Origin: Deltaproteobacteria bacterium
GTDB lineage: Bacteria; Desulfobacterota; Syntrophia; Syntrophales; Smithellaceae
Assembly (NCBI GenBank): GCA_009668925.1
Contig: SBEK01000042.1
Coordinates: 1-24,807 of the forward strand
Direction: 5' to 3'
Length of the DNA: 24,807 bases
Notes under the pieces: generated by a model
Told to the model about the DNA's origin: nothing
Databases searched by the model: none
Seen by the model: only the letters and a program-made list of their open reading frames with translations
Part shown: positions 15,733 through 24,000 of the stretch, piece after piece
Layout of the letters: each line of letters opens with the position of its first letter
Position numbering within the stretch: position 1 is the stretch's first letter
Made by a program: the position numbers and the translations under genes

Positions 15733-18153
15733 TTAGTTACGCAGCGGTTTGCCGTTGCTCAACATATACATAATGCGCTCCTGCGTTTTCTTCTCGCCGC
15801 AGAGGCTGACAAACGCTTCCTTTTCCAGTTCCAGAATTTCCTGCTCAGAGACATAGGTGCCTTCCGCACAATCACCGCCGGAAAGAACATAGGCCACTTT
15901 CTTCGAAACGTGCATATCGTATTCGGAAACGAACTTGCCGTAATACATGTTCTGAAGAATGGCATTCACCATCCCGCGGAAATTCTCTCCCATGACCGGG
16001 ATCAAAGCCGGTTTGGGCGGTTTGTAGTCCGCAGCAACCAGAGACAGCGCCAGACGTTTGGCTTCGAAAATCTGCTGATCGCGGCTCATATTGATGGTTT
16101 CCGATTTGCGGACGTAACCCAGCTCCATGGCTTCCGCCGCACTGGTGGACACTTTGGCCATGGCGATGTTTTCGAACGCTTTGCCCATGTGGTACTGCAG
16201 GTTGAAGCCCTGTTCGATCAGGCCGTCGGGAATGCCTTCGGTCAGACGAACCAGAAGTTCCTTGCAGCCGCCGCCCGCCGGAATCACGCCGACGCCGACT
16301 TCGACAAGGCCCATATAGGACTCGCCGTTGGGAAGACAACGCGCGCCGTGCATCGCGATTTCGCAGCCGCCACCCAGAGCCATGCCGGCCGGGGCCGTCA
16401 CAACGGGTTTGGAAAGATATTTCATCTTCATGTTGGCGCCCTGCAGCGCCTCGATACCCTTTTCGATCAAATCCCACTGGCCCATCTGAGCGGCCGCGAG
16501 GACCTGGAAGACATTGGCGCCCGCGGAGAAGGCCCGCGGATCATGATTGGCAATCACCAGGCCGGCGAAATCTTTTTCGACGATATCGCAGGCTTCATGC
16601 TGCATGGTGGTCAACCCTTCGTCAATCGAATTCATCTTGGTGTGGAATTCCAGACAAACGATGCCGTCACCGATATCAATCAGGCTGGCGCTGCCGTTTT
16701 CCTTCACGATCTTGTTGCGCTCTTTGAGCGAAGGCAGAATGATGATGCGGGGATCTTCCTCAATCTTCGCATAGCCCTTCTTCTCGAAGTCGTAGTAATA
16801 TTTTCCGTCGGGTTTGGTGGTATAGAAAGAATCGCAGCCTTTCTTCAGCATTTCATCGATCTTCTTGGGAACCTTCAGCTTCATCTTCTTCATGACGTCA
16901 ATGGCTTCTTTGACGCCCACGGCATCCCAGGATTCGAAGGGACCCAGCTGATGATTGTAGCCCCACTTCATGGCGTTATCGATGGACATAATATCGTCGC
17001 AGATTTCGCCCACGCGGTTGGCCGCATAGATGAAGTTTTTGCAGAGATATTCGCGGACAAATTCTCCGGCTCTGTCCTCGGCAAAAAAGACCAGCTTCAT
17101 GCCGTCGGCAATGCTTTCTTTCTTTTTGGCCGCCGAGATCGAGTCAAACTTCGGCTTGCCGGCCGGCACATATTCCATGGTGTCGATATCCAGCATCAGT
17201 TTGACGTTCTTGCCTTTGGCGTCTTTGGTCTTCTTGTAGAAACCCTGTTTGGTCTTGTTGCCGAGCCATTTGTTGGCGAGCATCTTCTCGCCGAAAGGCA
17301 GGGGCAAGAACATATCGCGCATTTCATCGTTGGGAACGGCGTCGTAAAGATTCTTGGATACATGAGCGCCGATGTCCAAACCCACCAGATCAATCGTCCC
17401 GAACAGCGCCGTACCGGGGCGGCCGAGGGCTTTGCCGACGATCGCGTCGGTTTCGTCGATCTTATATTTCCGCTCATACATGATGCGCTGAGCGTTGGAC
17501 AAATCGAACGACCCGATGCGGTTTCCGATGAAGTTCGGGCTGTCTTTGCAAACGACAACGCCCTTGCCCAGGGTCGTTTCGCTGAATTTGCACATGAAAT
17601 CGACGATCTCTTTATCCGTTTCCACGCCCGGAATGATCTCCATCAGTTTCATATAGCGGGGGGGATTGAAGAAGTGGGTCCCCAGAAAATGCTTCTTTAA
17701 ATTAGCGCCGAATTTCGCGCTGATGTCTTTAATGGGAATACCGGAGGTATTCGTCGAAACGATGCAGGTCGGTTTAATCACTTGTTCAACCTTGGCAAAA
17801 AGGTCCTGCTTGATCTTCAGGTTTTCGACGACGACTTCGCAAATCCAGTCCACATCGGCCAGCCACTTTAAATTGTCCTCAAAGTTGCCGATGGTGATCA
17901 TGGATGCGTTTTTCTTGGTGAAGAAACTGGCGGGCTTTGATTTTGTAACACCGGCCAGGCCGTTTGCCGCGAAGCGATTGCGCCAGGCGGGGCTCTTCTC
18001 CGTCAGGCCTTTCTTCTTGTCGGCATCCGTCAGTTCAAAGGGAATGATATCGAGCAGGTAACATTCGATACCGGCATTGGTCAGATGAGCCGCGATGGTC
18101 GCACCCATGACTCCCGCACCTAAAACAGCCGCTTTTTTGATCTTTAGTGACAT
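15733..18153 (-). CDS. fadN: 3-hydroxyacyl-CoA dehydrogenase / enoyl-CoA hydratase fusion (FadN type)
   Basis: An 806-residue bifunctional beta-oxidation enzyme: it hydrates enoyl-CoA and oxidises 3-hydroxyacyl-CoA with NAD. The dehydrogenase comes first, as in Bacillus FadN and opposite to E. coli FadB. It has a GAGVMG NAD loop (12-17) and the catalytic His160 in HFFNP, with the C-terminal dehydrogenase lobe to about residue 440. The crotonase domain (about 485-800) has an FSAGANV oxyanion-hole segment (542-548). Both catalytic glutamates are present: Glu598 in GGGCE and Glu618 in GLVEVG. I chose ATG 18153, with AGGAGGAG 7 nt upstream. The frame stays open to 18240, but that N-terminal extension is basic and unlike the family. 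The thiolase gene follows 73 nt downstream. Two inverted repeats sharing one half-site lie upstream and suggest a dedicated regulator. Confidence 0.94.
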   Translation of the reverse strand: MSLKIKKAAVLGAGVMGATIAAHLTNAGIECYLLDIIPFELTDADKKKGLTEKSPAWRNRFAANGLAGVTKSKPASFFTKKNASMITIGNFEDNLKWLADVDWICEVVVENLKIKQDLFAKVEQVIKPTCIVSTNTSGIPIKDISAKFGANLKKHFLGTHFFNPPRYMKLMEIIPGVETDKEIVDFMCKFSETTLGKGVVVCKDSPNFIGNRIGSFDLSNAQRIMYERKYKIDETDAIVGKALGRPGTALFGTIDLVGLDIGAHVSKNLYDAVPNDEMRDMFLPLPFGEKMLANKWLGNKTKQGFYKKTKDAKGKNVKLMLDIDTMEYVPAGKPKFDSISAAKKKESIADGMKLVFFAEDRAGEFVREYLCKNFIYAANRVGEICDDIMSIDNAMKWGYNHQLGPFESWDAVGVKEAIDVMKKMKLKVPKKIDEMLKKGCDSFYTTKPDGKYYYDFEKKGYAKIEEDPRIIILPSLKERNKIVKENGSASLIDIGDGIVCLEFHTKMNSIDEGLTTMQHEACDIVEKDFAGLVIANHDPRAFSAGANVFQVLAAAQMGQWDLIEKGIEALQGANMKMKYLSKPVVTAPAGMALGGGCEIAMHGARCLPNGESYMGLVEVGVGVIPAGGGCKELLVRLTEGIPDGLIEQGFNLQYHMGKAFENIAMAKVSTSAAEAMELGYVRKSETINMSRDQQIFEAKRLALSLVAADYKPPKPALIPVMGENFRGMVNAILQNMYYGKFVSEYDMHVSKKVAYVLSGGDCAEGTYVSEQEILELEKEAFVSLCGEKKTQERIMYMLSNGKPLRN

Positions 18154-18173
18154 TATTCTCCTCCTTCTCTTTC

Positions 18174-18206
18174 TTATGAGCCGCCCGTTTGTTTTACGGC
18201 TCATAA
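18174..18206. promoter_or_regulatory. Candidate operator/hairpin 1 upstream of fadN
   Basis: TTATGAGCCG (18174-18183) and CGGCTCATAA (18197-18206) form a perfect 10-bp inverted repeat with a 13-nt loop. It lies 21 nt upstream of the fadN start, just before the ribosome site. It shares the half-site ATGA(A/G)CCG with the repeat at 18262-18285. Confidence 0.55.
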
Positions 18207-18261
18207 ATTGTTTGAGGCCAAGCTGCGCCTCGATTAGCATTCATGCCTCATTCAATATTTC

Positions 18262-18285
18262 ATGAACCGCAGATTTCCGGTTCAT
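18262..18285. promoter_or_regulatory. Candidate operator 2 upstream of fadN
   Basis: ATGAACCG (18262-18269) and CGGTTCAT (18278-18285) form a perfect 8-bp inverted repeat with an 8-nt spacer. The shape fits a dimeric TetR- or GntR-like regulator site. The same half-site with one G/A change builds the nearer repeat at 18174-18206. Confidence 0.55.
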
Positions 18286-18829
18286 TGATAATCCTAAGTT
18301 ATACTATCGGGCAGACCACTCCTTTCTCCCGTTTATTTTCCGTGAGCGCAAAACACATCGCCGCAAAGAAACACCGCGGGGCGTTTTCGATTATTTTGTT
18401 TTGGATATGATAAAAAAAGATGATGCAGGGTTTGATGAGAAATCGGGCGAATAAGAAAGCAGGACGAAACACGTATTCGCGATATCATTTTTCGAGCATG
18501 AAAGCAGGCACCGAAAAATAAACCGATAAAGACTTCAGACATTCCGTGGCTCCCTTTCCATCGTAAAGAGAAGTCAAAACTATTGGAAATTGATTTTTCC
18601 CATCTCCTAAAACCGGGGGATCAATTCCTGATACTCAGGGAAGAAAATAACAGTTGCTGAAACCATTATCTGTTTGTCCGGAAATTCAGTCAAATCTGGT
18701 TTTATTCTCGAAAGCCGGCAATCAGATCAAGGCTTGCGTGCACTGCAGATTTGTACCTTACCGCGCTCCCCAAGGAATAACTCTTAGTCTATGGATTCGG
18801 GTCAATTACTGACTAAAAGTCAATGCGAG

Positions 18830-18858
18830 TTAATAAACCAAACATGGATGAAAGTCAA
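18830..18858 (-). promoter_or_regulatory. Candidate sigma70 promoter pointing to the fad operon
   Basis: Minus strand: TTGACT (18853-18858), a 17-nt spacer, TATTAA (18830-18835). Transcription would start near 18823, leaving a leader of about 670 nt before fadN. A nearer promoter is not excluded. Confidence 0.4.
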
Positions 18859-18905
18859 GGCAAATAAAAATAACGGAATAATGCTGAAATGATTTTATAT
18901 TTCAA

Positions 18906-20588
18906 CTAGATATCCAGCTTACAAACAGCATAGTGATCATCCCGGAAAATAATTTTCGCCTTCCTCGCCAGCACTGCCGAGAACTGCTCAATCTCTTCTC
19001 GTGAAAACATCCGCGCCAGGTGCTCTCCCAACAAGTCATAACGGATCAGAAAATGGGTGCTGTTCAAGGATTTCAAGTATTTTTGAAACGCCGCCGGATC
19101 ACTGGAGAGGGACACCAGATTTTTTATGATATCAACCCCGAACAACGCATTGTCCTCGTATGGCCGGTTCAGATAATACCCCCGTCCGGCCAGCAAAATC
19201 AGCCTAATTTTCGAATTCTCCGGTGTATGATCGTTGATATATCGCACGGCTGGATAACTGAGATCATGCCGCGCGATGAATTGATCCCGGGATTCCTTTT
19301 TCAGAAGATAGTGAACGGGTCCGATCGTTTGCCAATATCGTCCCATGTAAACCACATTGATGGCTATCATGCAGACCATTACAATCGCCAGGACTCCTCT
19401 GTAAATCATCCGATAGGGTGCCGACCGCCCATCAAACCATTCGAACAGATGAACAAAACCCATCGCCATCAAAATAATGACAAACGGAATGGCCGGCAGG
19501 ATATAGCGGATGCGATGCTGATCCAGAAAAAAAGCCGTGAGAATAAAAAAGCCGGCAAAGGAAACGAAAAGAAGCTTATCCGCTTTCAGCTTTCCCTGAA
19601 TAAAGGCCAACGGCGCGATGAGGATCAGCACCGGATTTAAAACGCCGTCAAAATAACGGGGGGAATGATCCTGACCCTGGAAGAAAAAGCGAATCGGGAT
19701 CAATAACGACTCCCAAATGCTTTCGCCGTAAATCATTTCCCGCGCCTTAAACAGGCTCAAACCGGAACCGCCCGCTACGGCGGAGTATACACCGCCGGCG
19801 CTTGCGCCCGAATGGCCGAACAGCCCCCGAAACAAGGGATAGAACGGGTTTCCGGTCAGGACGGCATTCTTGATCAGCCACGGAGAAAATACGAGCAGCG
19901 AAACAGCGAAGAAAACCAAACCCCATTTCAGCGCGGGCCATTGCTTCCCCGTATCTTTCGCATAGATAAAGACGACAGCCAGCGTCAGGAAAAACCAGGC
20001 CAGAAGCGCGTTATATTTTGTGCCCAGCGCCAGTCCCAGCGCCACGGCGGAAATCATCAGCCAGCCGTTTTTCTGATATTCGCTGTCGCGCCAGCAAATC
20101 AAGGCCAGGACGCTCGCCGTTGAAAAGAAGACCAGCCCAAAATCAACATAGGCCGTTGTGGACATTCGCACAACAATCGGCAGGCTGATAAAAGCGGCGG
20201 CTCCCAGGAGAGCGGCAAGGAGGCCAACCTTACTTTTCAAATACAGGTAAATCAGGACGGCCGTACCCAGACTGAAACTCAAATGAATAAAATTGGGGAC
20301 AATATCGTTCCCGAAATACAGCGGCGCCAGGTAGAGCAGATCCAGATTCATCGGGTAATAGGAATAGACCGCCCAGGGCGTCTCATAAAATCCGCCGTGC
20401 ATCAGCCACAGCTTGGGAATCGCCAGATGGTGAATCAGCACATCGCGGGCAATGGGAGGCGTGAGCGCCAGCAGGACCTCCAGTGCGGCAAAAAGGAAAA
20501 TCGTGGCCAGGAGAAGGAGGATGATAAAGCAAGTATATTTGGGAAGAACATTTTTCATTGATCTTCGACCCTGTGTATCTTGAATCAT
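18906..20588 (-). CDS. GT-C fold membrane glycosyltransferase (GT39/ArnT-like)
   Basis: A 560-residue inner-membrane protein with about ten hydrophobic helices between residues 19 and 415, followed by a soluble C-terminal domain (about 420-560). The first periplasmic loop holds ARDVLIHHLAIPKLW (R48, D49, H53, H54) and a long aromatic loop with YSYYPMNLDLLYL. This is the layout of lipid-linked-sugar-using GT-C enzymes such as PMT and ArnT, where an Asp in this loop is catalytic. The donor is probably a polyprenyl-phosphate sugar; the acceptor may be lipid A, a glycan or a surface protein. ATG 20588 has GGAG 8 nt upstream. A second ATG at 20558 (residue 11) has only a weak site. The gene lies downstream of the large surface-protein gene on the same strand, but 483 nt separate them. 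Confidence 0.8.
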   Translation of the reverse strand: MIQDTQGRRSMKNVLPKYTCFIILLLLATIFLFAALEVLLALTPPIARDVLIHHLAIPKLWLMHGGFYETPWAVYSYYPMNLDLLYLAPLYFGNDIVPNFIHLSFSLGTAVLIYLYLKSKVGLLAALLGAAAFISLPIVVRMSTTAYVDFGLVFFSTASVLALICWRDSEYQKNGWLMISAVALGLALGTKYNALLAWFFLTLAVVFIYAKDTGKQWPALKWGLVFFAVSLLVFSPWLIKNAVLTGNPFYPLFRGLFGHSGASAGGVYSAVAGGSGLSLFKAREMIYGESIWESLLIPIRFFFQGQDHSPRYFDGVLNPVLILIAPLAFIQGKLKADKLLFVSFAGFFILTAFFLDQHRIRYILPAIPFVIILMAMGFVHLFEWFDGRSAPYRMIYRGVLAIVMVCMIAINVVYMGRYWQTIGPVHYLLKKESRDQFIARHDLSYPAVRYINDHTPENSKIRLILLAGRGYYLNRPYEDNALFGVDIIKNLVSLSSDPAAFQKYLKSLNSTHFLIRYDLLGEHLARMFSREEIEQFSAVLARKAKIIFRDDHYAVCKLDI

Positions 20589-21071
20589 CAGATGCGCTCC
20601 GCTCCCTGCTCAAAGAATGAAAGCAGCTCTCCTCGTTCAAAAAAATGCCTCGGCATTATTCTGCAGGCTCAGAGGGTAAAGGACGCTCGAACTGTTTCTT
20701 TTTAATCTTTTTGCTTTAGCAAATCCACAACATTTCAAACATTATATACTATGGCGACACTACGATTTATAGTTATTTCTGAAAAAAAAAGGATTCTCCA
20801 CGCTTCGCGGTGAGAGCATAGATAGATAGATAGATAGTGCATGACTCATCCTGCCCCGATCGGATCAGTTTCAACAGAACAAGGTGGGAGAACAGCCGGA
20901 TACGATTCCTATTCGGACGAAAAGCGCTGCGCTCAAGGCACAATAATCACAAGATAATTTTCGTGCGATCCCCAAGCGCAATTCACCGGCCGATTGATGG
21001 TCGGAAGAAATGCAGGTTCCCTTATCCCGGGATTTTGTCGTCATTTCCCGATGTAAAAAAACCTGTTTGAT
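20589..21071. other. Intergenic region with microsatellite, upstream of the GT-C gene
   Basis: No gene is seen in 483 nt. It holds a (ATAG)5 repeat (20818-20837). A minus-strand TATAAT -10-like box (20741-20746) has only a poor -35. A small hairpin with 5-bp stem AATGC/GCATT (20644-20657) is followed by T residues on the minus strand (20639-20645), a weak terminator or attenuator ahead of the GT-C gene. No convincing terminator for the surface-protein gene could be found. Confidence 0.45.
20818..20837. repeat. Tetranucleotide microsatellite (ATAG)5
   Basis: Five perfect tandem copies of ATAG lie between the 3' end of the surface-protein gene and the GT-C glycosyltransferase gene. It is about 75 nt upstream of a possible -10 box for the latter. 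Simple repeats of this kind can change length by slippage. Confidence 0.9.
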
Positions 21072-24000
21072 TCACTGCATCAGGTATCTGGCCTCCCAGA
21101 CCTGCAGGAGTTCGTCCAACATTAGTCGGATATTCGTGATGTCGACCGTTCGGACATCGATCAATCTTTCTATTGCGGACACAATATCCATGATATTTTT
21201 TTCCACATCATGCTGGGAATTTACCTTTCTGTTTTGGACGGTCTCGATCTGCGCAACAACGTTCCTGATCAGTTTTTTATCGGCCATGAATGTCGGCCGC
21301 AGGGCATTGAGCGAATTGATGACAGCCGTTTCAAGGTTTGTAGTGGTGTCTTTCACGTTCACGTTTACGCTAACACCCTTATAGAAATGATAGTTGCCGC
21401 TTATACTCATATCGACATCCGTCTGTAATTCATAGACGCCTGTCTCAGAAGGCGTAAAAGCAAAGTATTTTACGGTTCTGCCATCACCTTTCGGCAAGCT
21501 GACATCAAAGATCCACGGTCTGTCGGTCACCCAGTTGTCCGTCGCTGGATCATAAATGTCAATGCCTGCAGGATATCTTTCGGTTAACCGCAAATCAACG
21601 GTTTCGCTGAGATTCTTTAAGCCGATCCGCACGGGAACATATTTCTGAGACGAATAAACGTCGGGCGCCGTCGCATTATGAATATGGGCAATCGCCTTTT
21701 TCAACAGCATGGCCGATGTCGCGTAATGATCATCCGTCAGTGATGCGTTGTAATCGAAAGCGAAAAATACCGTCTTCCCCAATCCATAGGTATTGACAAT
21801 GATTCCCGGGGAGCCACCGGGTGATGGGTTACCCCCATGGCCATGCCTCCACCGGAGCCAGGCTTGAACATTTTCCGGTTTGTCAGCCTCCACCCTCAGC
21901 ACTTCTCCTTCCGTTTCAAGCGCCGCCGCGTCAAAAAAACTTCCCGCCGATATGTGGATTGAATAATGCGAACCCGGCAAATGGCCGCGGTACGTATATC
22001 CGAAGAGGGAATCATGGTTCTCAGCGTTGTGCAGGCGATCTTTGAAATAGAGAGAAGAGATCACGCCCTTTCCTGAATAAATCTGTTCTCGTAATTCCGT
22101 GTCATAATGACCCGTTAACGGTTCATGATCACCGAGTATGATGAAATCGGTATAGAAGGGGTTCCTGAGAGCCACCGTGAAATCATCCCGATTATAAACC
22201 ATACGGTAGTTGGCTTCAGATTCCAGCAAGATCCCTTCCAACAGATCCGGTCCGGCACATTTTTCACCGGGGCGCGGCTTGGTGCAATTTGCCTCATCCC
22301 GCGATATGTCATGCCGGCATTTATCGTTGACCCAGACCAGAAGATTGGGTGTGGCCGTATCGATCATCTTCGTTATTTCAACGCCCGCTTTGATCTCGAA
22401 GTCGGCAACGGCCAGTTTTTTGGACATGGGCATGGAAGACGTAACAACCGCCAGCACGGCGCTGTAAACGCCGGGATTTAGTGCCGATGTCACAAGGGTG
22501 TTTATTCCGGCAACGGCACCGCCTTTCGGGATGGATTGCTGATCGGTGAATTTCGCAACCTGCGCCTGCGTGGCAGAATGGATAATCAATATTTTTACAG
22601 TCAGCGCCATGACGTCTTCATTGCCGCCATTGCTCACGTTATAGGAGATGTTCTCATTATTCCCGATGAATACTTGCGCCGGCAAGGCAGCGGCTGCGCC
22701 GGAAAGGCCGTCACCCGTGCCGGCCGTGCCCAATATCTCAAACAGGGCCACATCGGCACTCAAAAGATTGTTGCCGTCAAACATCTGCAGTTTGACGGAG
22801 TAGACGCCCTTGGAATTAAGAACCGTGTTCCAGACTTTCTTCCAATCCAGACTCGCCCCCGCTGCCAGGGCCGCAACAGCCTGTTCTTCCATAAATATCG
22901 TCCGACCGCCGCTGTCCTGCAGTGCCAGTTTTGCCGTCAGATTGCCTAACGGATATGCTGTGCTTACATTCGCCATCGTTGCCACGATCGCGACATTTTC
23001 GTTGATGCTGTATGCCGGTTTATCAAGCGCAAGGGTCGTCTTCAACGGCAGATAGGTCAGTGCATAATGAAGCACATCGCTTGTATTGCCGGCCGGATCC
23101 TTGGCAAAGAATCTGAAGTTGTTACGACCGGGCGTCAATCGAATTCCGGCAAACGCAACAGACCCGTTCGCCGGATCCGCCTGCACCACGCCGGTAATCC
23201 CGTTCAACTCCATGTTCACGGTATATCCGGGTTCGCTGACGCCAGTGATGTTGATTGTGTCCGTCACCACGGCGGAGTCATTCGCCGGCGAAAGAATCAC
23301 GGGCGTCTTAACGGGTGTCAGGTTGATGATGATATTTGTGGATAGGGGAACGCTCATGTTCAATGCCTGATCGATTGCGCGGAAGCTGATGGTGTGCGCA
23401 CCCTCGTCCGCCTTCACCGGAGTCAAGACGATGGAATATCGACCGGTCGCCGCGTCCGCAACCGGGAGATACGTCCACGCACCCGCATCGATTTGATACT
23501 CGACCCCGGCCACGCCGGAGAGATCATCCACAACCGTAACGGCGATGTTTATCGGTGATTTACACACGGTCCCGGCGATCGGTGTCATCACACTGACAAC
23601 CGGCGGCAATCCGTCCCGGACAATAAAAGATGCATCGGCTATTTTTCTAATATTGCCCTCGTGCAAGCTGTTCAGAACCGCTGTATAGTTTCCGAGCTTG
23701 CATCCCTGCGTGGCGATGGTAAAGCTGCCCGTCTTCTGCACATCGACCGGAAGATCGACAGCAGCTTCAACCAACCTCAGGACATCCTGTGAGCCGGGAT
23801 CAATGATCGACAGACGCAGGATCACATCACTGAGATCCCTATTGCCGGTGTTCATCGCCGTATAATCAAATTTTGCATCGCTCCCATACAAGACGGACGC
23901 GGGAGATGCGGCAATCGACCCTGTGACCCTGACGATCGGATCAATACTGAACTGCACCTTTTTTACAGCTACAAGACTGTTCTCTATAAACACTTCCAGT

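Larger units (their letters stand above)
18154..18905. other. Long gene-free upstream region of the fad operon
   Basis: About 750 nt, AT-rich, with no gene I accept. On the minus strand it contains, from far to near: a promoter-like pair at 18830-18858, an 8-bp inverted repeat (18262-18285), a 10-bp inverted repeat (18174-18206), and the fadN ribosome site. A 69-codon frame at 18333-18542 has a good Shine-Dalgarno but an odd Cys/His/Phe-rich composition, and is not called. The region may hold a long leader or a small RNA. Confidence 0.45.

Noticed and set aside
15910..17700. 596-codon open frame on the + strand
   Set aside because: It is antisense to the fadN-like gene with intact catalytic motifs; the product is His/Gln/Phe-rich with no recognisable domain.
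18333..18542. 69-codon minus-strand frame with a good Shine-Dalgarno
   Set aside because: Composition (many Cys, His, Phe) looks like translated non-coding AT-rich DNA and no family is recognised. Not called as a gene, but kept as a possibility in the finding on the fad leader.
20837..21070. 77-codon + strand frame between the surface protein and GT-C genes
   Set aside because: Basic, random-looking product without a Shine-Dalgarno; it runs up to the stop of the convergent gene.
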